From: Actinernus sp. WN-2022
Lineage: Eukaryota; Cnidaria; Anthozoa; Actiniaria; Actinernidae
DNA: 64,000 nucleotides
Direction: 5' to 3'
NCBI GenBank assembly: GCA_030867875.1
Contig: JAOWCC010000791.1
Span: 1-64,000 of the forward strand
Positions 19,360 through 28,849 of this stretch are shown piece by piece (the stretch's first letter is position 1; the number at the start of each line of letters is the position of its first letter). Under the pieces are notes generated by a model. That model was not told the origin of the DNA and ran no database searches. It saw only the letters and a program-made list of their open reading frames with translations. Position numbers and translations under genes: made by a program.

Positions 19360-19478
19360 GGGCCCGGTTCCTGAAAGCCCGATTAGCGCTAATCCAGAGT
19401 TAATTACCATGCCAACTAATATGTTTTGTTGAGAGTTATCCAGGATTAGCGCCAATCGGGCTTTCGGGAACCGGGCCC
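19360..19478. mobile_element. GGGCCCGGTT fold-back MITE
   Basis: GGGCCCGGTTCCTGAAAGCC and onward to GCTAATCC is inverted at 19,443-19,478. Same family as 20,625-20,744, with end fragments near 40,050 and 44,070. Confidence 0.88.
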
Positions 19479-19593
19479 TGGGTGCTAGCAGCGTCCTCGC
19501 GCTGCTGTGTCGTCACAAATGGCTGTGTATGACGTCACTATCTCTGACAGTAGATTTAGAGAGAGTTTTGAAAGGAGAACATATACGCTTAAA

Positions 19594-19714
19594 ATGATTT
19601 TCGAAATTATATTATTTCTTTCGTTCCTGTATGGAGCCAAAAAATAGTTTTGCCCCAATCTTGACTTGGTGGGAGTGTCTTTACAACTGCTGGGAGTCGT
19701 TCCCACAGAAAAAG
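19594..19714 (+). CDS. Uncertain first exon with in-frame TAG
   Basis: ATG at 19,594 opens a hydrophobic, signal-like stretch MIFEIILFLSFLYGAKK, then TAG at 19,645-19,647, then 22 more codons in the same frame (FCPNLDLVGVSLQLLGVV...) to a donor GTGAGA in phase 1, which matches the next exon. Either the start is elsewhere and an acceptor ends at 19,647, or the first exon carries a nonsense codon. A second reading from ATG at 19,631 is open but leaves in the wrong phase. Confidence 0.25.
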
Positions 19715-22021
19715 GTGAGAACTGTAGCCGATAGACTTTCAGTTTAGCATTACATTTTAGCATTGTTCATTGTAGTAAACGTACGTGAGATTTGGTGTTA
19801 AGAAAGCTTATAATCATCTAGCAAATCCAGGGAACAAATCCAATCTAGGCGTATGTTTTGGCACTTTTTAGGAATAAGACTTAGAAAACAAAGAGTATAG
19901 TTCAACTCAGTCAATAAGTTGTACAAATGAAATATTTCGATGGTTACGCAACGATCATTATTTCAAACGTTGTTTATTTTAGAACCAAAACCTCCAAAAT
20001 AAATAACTAATTCCAGACATAGAATCATTGGAATATTTAACTGTTTTTCTTATTCTCTATCGATATTTATAGAACCTGCGAGAATAGCGCAGCCACAGAT
20101 GTTCCTCGATCTGTCTGGTGAGTGTCAGTTTCTGTGATAAACTACTGTAGCTTTACCTTTCTGATATTAGGAATCTGGTAACACCTACCTCCAAGGACAG
20201 TTACTTATACATAAATTAAGTGTAATATATTGAGAGTATCTTAGCCAATCAGATTACAGATTTTGTTTTAGATTTTAGGTGATTTCAACGAATCATCAAA
20301 AACGAATCATCAAAAACGATGTAAGCCAGTTTAGAAATATCGACAATCGATCGATATGGAAGATAGCACTCTACCAATCTCGTATTAAAATTAAATAAGG
20401 CAACAGGCCCTTTAATGACTGAAGCACATTTTTGACTAATACCTTTTCAGCGATCACGCCGACATTAACACAACATCACAGCGGGAGAAAATATGGTAGG
20501 TACCTAGACTGCACAATGGTTGCGATCTTAAATGTGTTCAATGGTCATGGCTTCTTCACTAAAAAGATGACAACAGGAATACTGAACAAGAGTTGTTTTT
20601 AATAAAAATGCGCGGTAGTGATCTGGGCCCGGTTGTTCGAATCCCGATTAGTTTTAATCCTGGATTAACTCTGCACAGAACCTATTGGTTGTCATGGAAA
20701 TTAACCCTGGATTAGCACTAATCGGGCTTTGAACAACCCGGCCCTGAACAGTAGACACTAGTATAATGATCGTACTCACCAGATTGAACCTACGGCTGCT
20801 ACGGTAGGGTTTAGAGCAGATTCCGTATTAGTGGCACAAACTACGGCATGCCCGTAGCTTTACCGTAACCGTACTGTCACCGTGCTGTACCGTATCTCAG
20901 TAATTTGATTGGTCAGCCGGTCAAAATCAATAAGGAAACCATTTCAATGTCACGGCATGCCGTACAGTAACCGTGCCGTAGTCAGTGCAGTAGTTTGTCC
21001 CACCCATATAAAATCTGCTCTATTGTCCGTTAATTTAACAAGTATTGAACCAGTTCTCCAGGACATCACAGCGAAATACTTCAACTGCCGCCGTTTACTG
21101 ATTTACAGCCGCTGTAGCTGAATGGTGGCATTTAAAATGTTTAACCGGGTGAGATTAATATGGAGGGGAACATTGGGGCTCTCAATACCGCATGCAACAG
21201 CGCAAAAAAAATCCGAAAACACCGCATCACCGCATGTAACGTTGACAAAATACTGACACCGCAATGACGCAATACTATTTTCAAGAGTCCCGTGATTTAC
21301 ATGAATTTGACTTTGAACATAAACGTTTCACCGAACACCGCAGGTTTAAAATCACAAACAACGCACACCGCAGGATTTGAGATCACCGCAATACCGCAAT
21401 ACAGGATTCAATTCACCGAAATACCGCACTACACCGCAAACCCCAATGTCCCCCTCAATATGGTGGTGTCATCAACAGCACAACGTTAATATTTTCAATG
21501 TAAAACCATTTATTGGTCATGGCTTCTTTTATACGGGAGATGACAACAATGAATGAAGATGTTGTTTGCTCTTCCTCACTTAGAACTCCCGCACATCGTC
21601 AGGTTAGACGACGTGCCATCCATAGTTGATGGGCACGTGACTGCTCTGACTCTTCATGCAGCCCCCACAATATCAGTAACTTCTTGGGCGATCACCATAG
21701 CAGCTCTATCCATCATTGGAATTGTGATAGCTGTTTTGCTGCTGTGGTAAGTTCAGTAAAATATAACTAATGTATAGAATAACAGTCGTTTATACTTCAA
21801 ATCCCGCGTTAGGCCGCGAACTTGTATAATAAAAGGGTGTATGGCATTGACTTTAGAATCGGACTCGGTTTGCTACAAAAAGAAAGCCACAGATTGCCTA
21901 ATTATTTATTAACAAGTAACCCCGATTAATTACAACTATTCACCTACTATGTTCGATCTTTTTTACTTTCAGGAAAATAGACCATTCCCTAAGCCTGAAA
22001 CAACGCATTAGGAAACGTCGG
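19594..22021 (+). CDS. Copy B 5' part: candidate single-pass membrane protein
   Basis: Phase-consistent chain of small exons: 19,594/19,648-19,714 (uncertain first exon), 20,073-20,117, 20,451-20,495, 21,584-21,746, 21,973-22,021, with phases 1, 1, 1, 2 and 0. It predicts a short outer segment, a membrane helix (WAITIAALSIIGIVIAVLLL), then a basic tail (LSLKQRIRKRR), the order of a type I membrane protein. The chain leaves in phase 0, the phase at which the repeat exon at 25,629 is entered, so the two may form one transcript and place the repeats and OTU domain in the cytoplasm. No family recognised. Joining across 3.6 kb of repeats is inference. Confidence 0.4.
20073..20117 (+). CDS. 45-bp exon
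   Basis: Acceptor ATATTTATAG, donor GTGAGT, phase 1 to 1, 15 residues (PARIAQPQMFLDLS with the split codons). Proline-rich stalk-like sequence. Same length and phase as the next exon. Confidence 0.4.
20451..20495 (+). CDS. 45-bp exon
   Basis: Acceptor TACCTTTTCAG, donor GTAGGT, phase 1 to 1, 15 residues (ITPTLTQHHSGRKY). Threonine/serine-rich, consistent with an outer stalk. Confidence 0.4.
20625..20744. mobile_element. GGGCCCGGTT fold-back MITE, second copy
   Basis: GGGCCCGGTTGTTCGAATCC at the left is inverted as GGGCTTTGAACAACCCGGCC at the right. Sits in the intron after the exon at 20,451. Confidence 0.85.
20813..21021. mobile_element. AGAGCAGATT MITE
   Basis: The left end AGAGCAGATTCCGTATTAGT and right end ATATAAAATCTGCTCT form imperfect terminal inverted repeats; inner ACAAACTACGGCATG pairs with a CATGCCG...TAGTTTGT counterpart. 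The sister copy is at 49,620-49,816. Confidence 0.88.
21163..21456. mobile_element. MITE with 6-bp target duplication AATATG
   Basis: The left end GAGGGGAACATTGGGG and right end CCCCAATGTCCCCCTC are inverse with one mismatch. AATATG flanks both sides (157-162 and 457-462 of the 21,000 block). The inside is rich in ACCGCA words. 294 bp. Confidence 0.85.
21584..21746 (+). CDS. Transmembrane exon
   Basis: Strong acceptor TTGCTCTTCCTCACTTAG, donor GTAAGT; enters in phase 1, leaves in phase 2; 54 residues. Opens ELPHIVRLDDVPSIVDGHVT and ends with the hydrophobic helix AITIAALSIIGIVIAVLLLW. An alternative acceptor at 21,661 (CTTCATGCAG) is also in phase and would keep only the helix. Confidence 0.5.
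21973..22021 (+). CDS. Basic juxtamembrane exon
   Basis: Acceptor TTTTTTACTTTCAG, donor GTAAGT; enters in phase 2, leaves in phase 0. Encodes KIDHSLSLKQRIRKRR, a positively charged tail right after the membrane helix, as expected for the cytoplasmic side. Confidence 0.5.
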
Positions 22022-22493
22022 GTAAGTAGTCTTCATGTGATTAACTAATGGGGATACTTGAATTTCTAAGCAACCAATAACTTGAACCCACCTAAAAGTG
22101 TAATAATCAACATTGTTACATAGCCATAAGTTTTCCAGACACAACGCACGCTCTTATTGGCTGATTCAGGGTCACATGGCAGTCATCAAAATTCATTGTT
22201 GCCCGCCACGTGATCACATCGTGACAGAAGATGGTGTGATTGTCGCGCGCCACTGGCTAGCTAAAGGCGGGAATATTGTTTACCAATACGTCTAGATCTT
22301 CATAAAAGCTGACCATTTTTCGTCGAAAAAAAAAGCGTTCAAAATGGAACCAGCTCCAAAGAAACAATTTACATCTTTATCAATTCTTGAACTGTGGAAC
22401 TTTATGACTGGATGGAAATCCAAATGTTTGTGAAAATGTCTCTCGCCCAGTTCATTTTATTCCACGGGTATTTCAATTATTTTTTAGGTCAAC
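22022..22493. other. Intron or intergenic stretch
   Basis: A 29-codon open reading begins at 22,344 (MEPAPKKQFTSLSILELWNF...) and ends in TGA. It has no donor support and I do not annotate it as a gene. Confidence 0.4.
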
Positions 22494-23447
22494 GATTAAT
22501 GCACCAGTCAATCCCCCCCCCCCCCCCCCACTAGACATTTTTTAGGAAAAAAAATATCCAAATTCCCCACGTTGGAGACAATTAGCAAGTGTTCAAATGC
22601 CCCACGGTGGGGCCAATGAAATAAGGCAAATGCCCCATCCAAGGAATATGTCTTAAAATAGGAAGATTTCAGTAGTGAAGAGAGTGCAATTCGTTTGATA
22701 TGAATGGGGCCCTTTTGACAATCTCGCGCCGAAGTGGTGAAAAAAAATATGCATTCCTATTGACATCGTATATTAAAGCATGTTCTCCCGCTCTAGAAAA
22801 TCTATACAAATGATGAATCGGTGTATATATATTTATGTTCATCAATTTGACAGCTGCTTTTCCTCGGAAATCATTTTGAATCCTACAAATGAACTAGAAC
22901 AAGTATAAAGTATTAGTTAAGTTATTAAATCAGAATGAAATTCGGAATACGAATCCGACTTGACTTTATACTGAATAGTTCAACTGAAAAAGCAGTTTGA
23001 AACTTTACGGGAAAACATACTTTAAATACTTCCACTAGTGCTAGACAAGCCAGTCAGCTACGTACTCTTCGCTTCCAGGCTTCCATGTCCGGTTTAGCAG
23101 CCCTGGTTCTGCTCGCAGGGTACTGCCTGGATATTCTGCAAGTACGAGGCCAACCTCGTGACCAGGGTCTTATCGGTCTTATCGGTCAGATCCAAGATCC
23201 AGCCGCCATTTTGGATCTGACCGAGAAGACCCTGGGGACGAGGTTGAGGATTTTCCAACCTCGTTCCTAGGGGTCTTTGCGCGCCTAATCCAAGATGGCG
23301 TCATTGCCACGAGGTCTAATGCCCGACCACCGGGCCGATATGAAATTTCAAATGCTCCACTGTCGGGATTTCAAAATGTGCAAATGCCCCACCATGTCCC
23401 CACGGGGTGTGGGTGAGATGGGCACCGCTGGAATTGACTGGTGTGCA
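22494..23447. mobile_element. About 0.95 kb element with CACCAGTCAAT ends
   Basis: The left ATGCACCAGTCAATCC and right GGAATTGACTGGTGTGCAT form inverted ends. Both subterminal regions carry CAAATGCCCCAC-type repeats. A poly-C run lies at 22,505-22,521. Contains the nested fold-back at 23,150-23,250. Confidence 0.65.
23150..23250. mobile_element. Nested CCTCGT fold-back
   Basis: CCAACCTCGTGACCAGGGTC and its inverse around GACCCTGGGGACGAGGTTG enclose a hairpin with GATCCAAGATCC at its tip. Related to the MITE at 18,858. A solo end of that family follows at 23,260-23,300. Confidence 0.75.
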
Positions 23448-23514
23448 TAAATGCAAATATTATGCGGTTTCTCTCTCTTTATATCTCGGTGATCAGTTTA
23501 TCTTTTGAATTGCT

Positions 23515-23863
23515 GTCTCTGCAGAACATTTTTCTATTCAGTTATCAACATCTGGAACACTCTACCTAATGATATTAAAGATTGTAAATCAATAATTTCA
23601 CTTAAGAAACTGTATTTTCAATTTTCAATGTCTAAGTACACTCCTGATAATTTTCGTGTTAGTAATACGTATTAATGGACTATGATATATTTAGCTAACT
23701 AAGAAAATTAGGATTTATATATATATTTTTCATATATTGCTTTCGCTTTCAAACTTTTTTGGAGTAATCTTTGTATTTTGTTATTTCCAATCCTTTTCGT
23801 TAGGGCCACAAGGGAGAATACGGTATTTACTGTTATTGTTCACCCTCTTTAAATAAAGTGTTA
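23515..23863 (+). mobile_element. 3' end of a LINE (reverse-transcriptase tail)
   Basis: Reads FFYSVINIWNTLPNDIKDCK then SIISLKKLYFQFSMSKYTPD, the typical C-terminus of non-LTR reverse transcriptases, followed by a 3' UTR and AAATAAAGTGTT. The tail passes directly into the ATCT microsatellite. Confidence 0.8.
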
Positions 23864-23906
23864 TCTATCTATCCGTATCTATCTATCTATCTATCAATCT
23901 ATCTAG

Positions 23907-23971
<65 letters not shown>
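23864..23971 (+). repeat. (ATCT)n microsatellite
   Basis: About 26 copies of ATCT with a few substitutions, directly following the LINE 3' end, as expected when the LINE tail seeds a microsatellite. Confidence 0.97.
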
Positions 23972-23973
<2 letters not shown>

Positions 23974-24100
23974 ACTTGACGTCATAGCCGCCATGTTGGT
24001 GCCCTTAAACAATAGATTCCTCGTTAACTTCTTTTGTTGGGGCACCAACATGGCCGCCATGCCCTTTGTCATTTGAATCTCTGGGGATTGATTGAAAACC
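23974..24100. mobile_element. CGCCATGTTGGTG fold-back MITE
   Basis: TAGCCGCCATGTTGGTGCCC is inverted as GGGGCACCAACATGGCCGCC. Nearly the same 125-bp element is at 53,565-53,697, and a shorter relative at 52,915-52,963. Confidence 0.85.
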
Positions 24101-24603
24101 AGCAATTATTGAGAAAATACTTAGGCTAAGTCTACGTCTCTGTAAGCAAGTGAGTACTTTACATTTGATTTTTTTTTAACTTTCCAATGAATATTTAAAC
24201 ACCGGTTCGAACCGACACGAAGACCGCCATATACGCCAGAGGAAACTGCGTAATCCATTTCACATGTGCAAACGTCACGACAGTTTGAGCAGCTCAAAGG
24301 TCTATAGCTAGCGTAATTTCCCCCTATTTCAAACAACGTTTCTGCTGGTTTTTGTAAGGTTAGAGACGCTTTATCGAGAAAGTACTTCATAAACATCCAG
24401 ATAGAATAAGCAGGTAATTTACAGTCTAAAGTCGATTTTGAATCCTTAGAAGCGAGATAAGAAACACAGCTAAGCTTGATTTCAGAGAATCAAATTGCTG
24501 AACGGCGGACGTTATTCGACCAATCAGAATACTTTCATGAACAAACAGACAGACAGACGCATGACATTTAATAGCATAGATTAGTATAGTAAGAGTACCG
24601 TGC

Positions 24604-24772
24604 ATGCAGAGGCGTAGCTCTGCGTCACTCGAAAATTTAGGGGTGGTGGTGCGGGTGGCGGGGTTGGTCGGGGGGGAGGGGGGGGAGGGGGGTGGAGCGG
24701 AAGGCTATGGCCTTTGGGTTGAAATGTCACAATTGTGCGTCACTCCGAAAAAATCCTGGCTACGCCCCTGGC
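24604..24772. mobile_element. MITE-like element with GGCGTAGC ends
   Basis: The left CAGAGGCGTAGCTCTGCGTC and right end GGCTACGCCCCTG are imperfect inverted ends, with GTGCGTCACTCCGAAAA near the right matching the left CGTCACTCGAAAA. The centre is a G-rich run. GCATG occurs on both sides. Confidence 0.6.
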
Positions 24773-25371
24773 ATGCATATAGTTATATCCGTCCAGTTGT
24801 TGAAATTTACACGGAACCAGAAACATATCAGGGAGTTATATGTTTCTGATGGAACTAAATGAGAAGTTCAAAACTAAAATAATTCCAAAACGCTGTTTTA
24901 GAAAGATCGACACTCGACTGGAACTGGTTACCAAGCCGGCAGGCGTGTCAAAACATGCTAGCAGCTCTCTATTGCACTACCCTACACAACGTGTCAGTTA
25001 AGCTTATTTAAAATCGTTTCATTGATATACGATAAAATTAGAGAAAATTAAACTCTATACAAGTTCAAATCTGTGGTCTCAGTCCGTTGAGCCAATAAAA
25101 AGCATTGCTAGAACGAGCTTTGTGGTATAACCGAAGAGGCAATCAAAATATGTGATAATTCAGCCTTTTCCAGGGTCTACCTTCTGCCAGCGCCATGTTA
25201 GGTGCGCGGAAACCCCTGGGAGCGAGGTAGCCGCCCATTTTATTTCCGTTAAACTTTCTATATGAGCGCGAAACCCGTAGAAACATTATTACCCGAATCG
25301 GGTTATCTATTAACCCACGCCTTACGTTGATACAGGATCGAAGCCGTTACGGGGTCTCCCAAGCCAGGGGC

Positions 25372-25591
25372 TTTTATTTATATTTATGTATTGCCACGCA
25401 CTCCACGAATTCGAATTGGAATTTTAGGTTCATTTTTGAGGAAGGAGAAAAACCGAAGAATCCGGATTAAAACCCTCGGAGCAAGGGCGATATACCAACA
25501 AACTCAACTCACATATAGCGCCGCGTCCGGAAATCGAACCTGGGCCACAGAGGTGGGAGGCGAAGCGCTTAACCATTGCGCTACCCCGGCT
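25372..25591 (-). mobile_element. tRNA-derived SINE, copy 1
   Basis: On the minus strand it starts GCCGGGGTAGCGCAATGGTT (box A type TAGCGCAATGG) and has GGTTCGATTTCCGG (box B type), then a body and an AT-rich tail. A second copy lies at 28,589-28,808 in the same position relative to the repeat exon, so insertion preceded that duplication. Confidence 0.85.
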
Positions 25592-25628
25592 TTCCAAGTA
25601 CCATCTCATTTTCCTTATAATTAAACAG

Positions 25629-26104
25629 GTTCCGAAAGGATCTACAGTGAAACATGGTGCTCGTAAACAGCAGAGCAAGGAAGCCAGTATCAATGTACAA
25701 CATCTCATCAGGAATACACAATCTGTCCGAGTAAGCGATTGTTGCATCGAAGCAGTTGGACCATCGGGTGAGCAAAGTGGAGAATTCCATACTCAGACGT
25801 CTCTGATAAAATATAACCTCGACAAGGAGGTAAAGATCTCGGATGGTAACCCATCCATCTCCCGACTGCCTGTCAATGATACCATGGAAGACAGAAAAAA
25901 CAGAGTACCTGTTAGTTGCATCGTAGAAGTTGGACCATCAAGTGAGCAAAGTGAAGCATTCCATAGCCAGACGACCCTTGGAAAAGATAGCCTTGAGATC
26001 AGAAGCTCTTGCTTTTCCTGTCTTTCATGGTATCATCGATATGCCTATCGATGATACCATGAAAGACAGGAAAAGCAAGAGCAGAATTCGAAAATATCCT
26101 TTCG
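25629..26104 (+). CDS. Copy B repeat exon, first unit
   Basis: Acceptor ATAATTAAACAG; entry in phase 0 reads VPKGSTVKHGARKQQSKEAS, then two repeats with GEQSGEFHTQTSL and VNDTMEDRKNRV themes. At the end MKDRKSKSRIRKYPFG leads to donor GTAAGG in phase 1, which fits the exon at 27,967. The frame does not run through: a 36-bp inverted repeat (26,005-26,082) shifts it and the first frame stops at 26,054. A donor-like GGTGAGC at 25,766-25,772 is in phase 1 and could bypass the palindrome. Possibly functional by alternative splicing, possibly decayed. Confidence 0.5.
26005..26082. repeat. Perfect 36-bp inverted repeat at exon end
   Basis: Arms 26,005-26,040 and 26,047-26,082 are exact complements around the 6-nt loop ATGCCT. 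The right arm is the normal coding direction (ATCGATGATACCATGAAAGA). The left arm is an inverted copy of the same coding sequence. Confidence 0.97.
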
Positions 26105-26635
26105 GTAAGGAATGGTTTCATGTTTTGTCTATTTCGAATTCATGTATTTCATTATTTTATGTATTTCATATTTCTTATGACCTCTTATCATTAAGACGCA
26201 CGGAAGCAGTTGTGATTTTTGACTTCCGGTTTGAGCCCGCCGGTAGTGTTACCCTGAAATAAGATTTTATCGCGGATTCATTTAAATTATTTAATTGTAT
26301 TTAGAAAGTCTTCATGAATGGGCGAAAAGTGTTCACTAGTAGAAATCAATCCGTCAGACGAATAAGAATGTTGTTGGAAAACGAAAAGCTTGGCTATCGA
26401 GTATCGTGTACGTTAAAAAGATAAGATAAATACTTTACAAGAAACTCAAATAGATAATTTCGAAGAAGCGTTATAATTATTCGAAATATTATTGTACTTG
26501 AATCCAAAGAAAGGGTTAAATCAAATAATTCGTACCGGAGCAACTCATGAAACTGAGCCGTACTTCAAATTCACGCGACAGTCGCCGCCAACAACGTTAT
26601 TTATCGGATGTTAACACGTTTCGCGGTTCGAACCA

Positions 26636-26765
26636 CCGAACCAACACTCAGGGTCTTAACATAGCTGGGTATAAGGTGCTGCCTTTACATAATCAAAGAG
26701 TAAACGGTTAGACGTTAAGCTTCACGTCTTCTCGGACAAGGATGTCAAATCGTAGGACAAAGTCA
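26636..26765 (+). mobile_element. 5'-truncated SINE
   Basis: Begins at a box B type word (CGGTTCGAACCACC), then CAACACTCAGGGTCTTAA, a GTAAACGGTTAGAC word and CACGTCTTCTCGGA, the same order as the reverse complement of 46,950-47,135. Confidence 0.65.
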
Positions 26766-26769
26766 ACAA

Positions 26770-27287
26770 AGAATCATGTGGGCCAATGAGCTACATGTTT
26801 ACCATCAAAATCATGTCCACCATTAGTGAAGTGCGTTCGAAATAGTTCGTGATTTTCGTCCAGCGGTTTGCTGTCGTGACATTATTTTCTCAACCCGCGC
26901 TCTCTTAAAGGCATATTTCTATTCAAAACTTCGTTCGTTTATTTCCTTTGTGGAATAAGAGAAACAAAATTGCACTTAGTTATATTAAGTACGCGCGAAG
27001 GTTTGTGTAAAGAGTAGCCCTGGTCCGCAATGTGTCGAGTTGAGTAAAATGACGTCACTTCCGCTGGAAATTAGCTCTATCATAGGAACGGGTTTGGTTA
27101 ATGGCGGACATTACAACTCAACAGTTCGAGCCCTAAAATAAGACTCCTGTCGTCATATCGATAAACGGCTTCGACAGGAAATATATAGCAGGCTACAAAT
27201 ACGCAAAAATATCGCTATCTCAAAATTGATCGTTGCACCACTTTCGCTTTCGCAAATAAAAGATGGTTCTCCGTGCATGTTCTATTT
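26770..27287. other. Intron stretch without gene
   Basis: No supported coding sequence and no element recognised. Confidence 0.4.
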
Positions 27288-27456
27288 AACAAATAGATTC
27301 CATTCTGTCGTGCATCTGTCCCCTTATAAGTCACAACGTGAAGAGAATAAAGAAGTGCGCCACGAGACGCAGTCGAGTAACTGATGTTCACGTTGTGACG
27401 TCATCTGTGCATCTATAAGAGGACAGACGCACGGCAGAATGGAACTATTTGTTTTA
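27288..27456. mobile_element. Fold-back MITE
   Basis: AACAAATAGATTCCATTCTG at the left pairs with CAGAATGGAACTATTTGTTT at the right, and TGTCCCCTTATAAG pairs with CTATAAGAGGACA. GTTCACGTTGTGACG is inside. Confidence 0.85.
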
Positions 27457-27966
27457 TATGAACAATCGCAAACTTGAGATACAGAAAAACAAGATCACAT
27501 GAACATTACTCAAGGGAAAAGTCATGTAGTGTGAAATAGGTCAAAAATAGCCAAGCTGAAAGGGTCTATTGGCTAGAATTTCGAATGCTGTCAAATCGTC
27601 ACCTGGAAAAATGATATCAGTACCGTCAAATTATGCATTTCTGGATTCAACGGCATAATATAAATTGGTTAATCAATGTCCACTCGTGTGATATGGGAAT
27701 TATCATCGGCGCTCGTTAAGCATTACTCGCAATGATCAATCTACCTCATCACACTCGTGGCCATTCTAAGCGGCGTCGCACACGACTCGTTTACGTTAAC
27801 AAAATAGTATACTGAAAATATGATGGATTTTATTCACGACGAGTAATTAAAATCCAAAGCATTCATTCATTCGTTCATAAGAATTTGAGATCGGAAAAAT
27901 GTTGTGATTCTTTTCTTGTTTTCCTCCGTTGCAACCAAATAACTTGTTGTTGTGTTCTTGGTTTAG

Positions 27967-28112
27967 GAAGACGAAGTGCTGCCAAGGACAGAAAACCAGT
28001 CAATCAACCAAAGATTGAAAGGTTGAAAGATAACAAGGTTTATGGTACAACAACTGGATCCAGCAAGATGCTAACTTGGATGAGTGATGCACTTTTCGAC
28101 TGGATATCGACC
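27967..28112 (+). CDS. Copy B basic-repeat exon (single unit)
   Basis: Acceptor TTCTTGGTTTAG, donor GTAAGA; enters in phase 1, leaves in phase 0. Reads RRSAAKDRKPVNQPKIERLK, later SSKMLTWMSDALFDWIST. Same borders and phases as 4,205-4,620 but one unit instead of three, and the KCKTHT end is replaced. Confidence 0.65.
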
Positions 28113-28346
28113 GTAAGATAATATACCTATATATAATGCCAATTATATGACACAGCAGTAGAAATTGCAAACTTAAAGACTCTACATTTCTTTTAACAGT
28201 TTTATAAATAAATTATGTCATTATCAAAATCAAGCATCTTGGAAACTGATAGGAGTTAGTTGAGCATGATGAAAAATAAACTACAGGCTCTCATTGTTTT
28301 GTAAAGAAATTTGTACTCAAAAATAATGTTTGCATCTTCAACTAGG

Positions 28347-28513
28347 TCTCTCCTGCGTTTTCAAAGAAAATTCGCACACTTGGATTCAGAGTGGCATTCA
28401 ATCCGGCCGGTGATGGGAATTGTTTCTACTCTGCTGTTGGCCGTGGGACTAATTTTGATTCCATGAAGATCAGAGGTATGGTTTCTTCTTACTTAAGGCT
28501 GAATCCCTATAAT
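28347..28513 (+). CDS. Copy B OTU exon 1
   Basis: Acceptor TCAACTAG, donor GTAAGT (start uncertain by one base). It reads SPAFSKKIRTLGFRVAFNPA, then GDGNCFYSAVGRGTNFDSMK and the same helix as copy A. The catalytic Asp and Cys are kept. The first 18 codons differ strongly from copy A (there YNMISTRGLTVMY) while the rest is nearly identical. Confidence 0.75.
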
Positions 28514-28588
28514 GTAAGTAATACAATATGAATGTCGTGTTATTCATCTCATTTACAGCTATTCCAATAAAGGTTGTTCCGGACAGGA

Positions 28589-28808
28589 TTTTATTTATAT
28601 TTATGTATTGCCACGAACTCCACGAATTCGAATTGGAATTTTAGGTTTATTTTTGAGGAGGGAGAAAAACCGAAGAATCCGGATTAAAACCCTCGGAGCA
28701 AGGGCGATATACCAACAAACTCAACTCACATATAGCGCCGCGTCCGGAAATCGAACCTGGGCCACAGAGGTGGGAGGCAAAGCGCTTAACCATTGCGCTA
28801 TCCCGGCT
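28589..28808 (-). mobile_element. tRNA-derived SINE, copy 2
   Basis: Nearly identical to 25,372-25,591, including box A and box B type words, and in the same place before a repeat exon. It was copied with the duplication. Confidence 0.85.
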
Positions 28809-28849
28809 TCCCAAGTACCATCTCATTTTCCTTATTATTAAACAGGTTC

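Larger units (their letters stand above)
25372..26535 (+). repeat. Copy B internal duplication, first unit
   Basis: Matches 28,589-30,481: SINE, repeat exon start, exon end with palindrome, donor, and intron down to CAAATAATTCGTA. The second unit is longer because it has about three more 174-bp coding repeats and extra intron insertions. Confidence 0.9.

Noticed and set aside
22344..22433. Small gene starting MEPAPKKQF
   Set aside because: 29 codons, no donor, no similarity recognised, and it lies directly before an element with a poly-C run.
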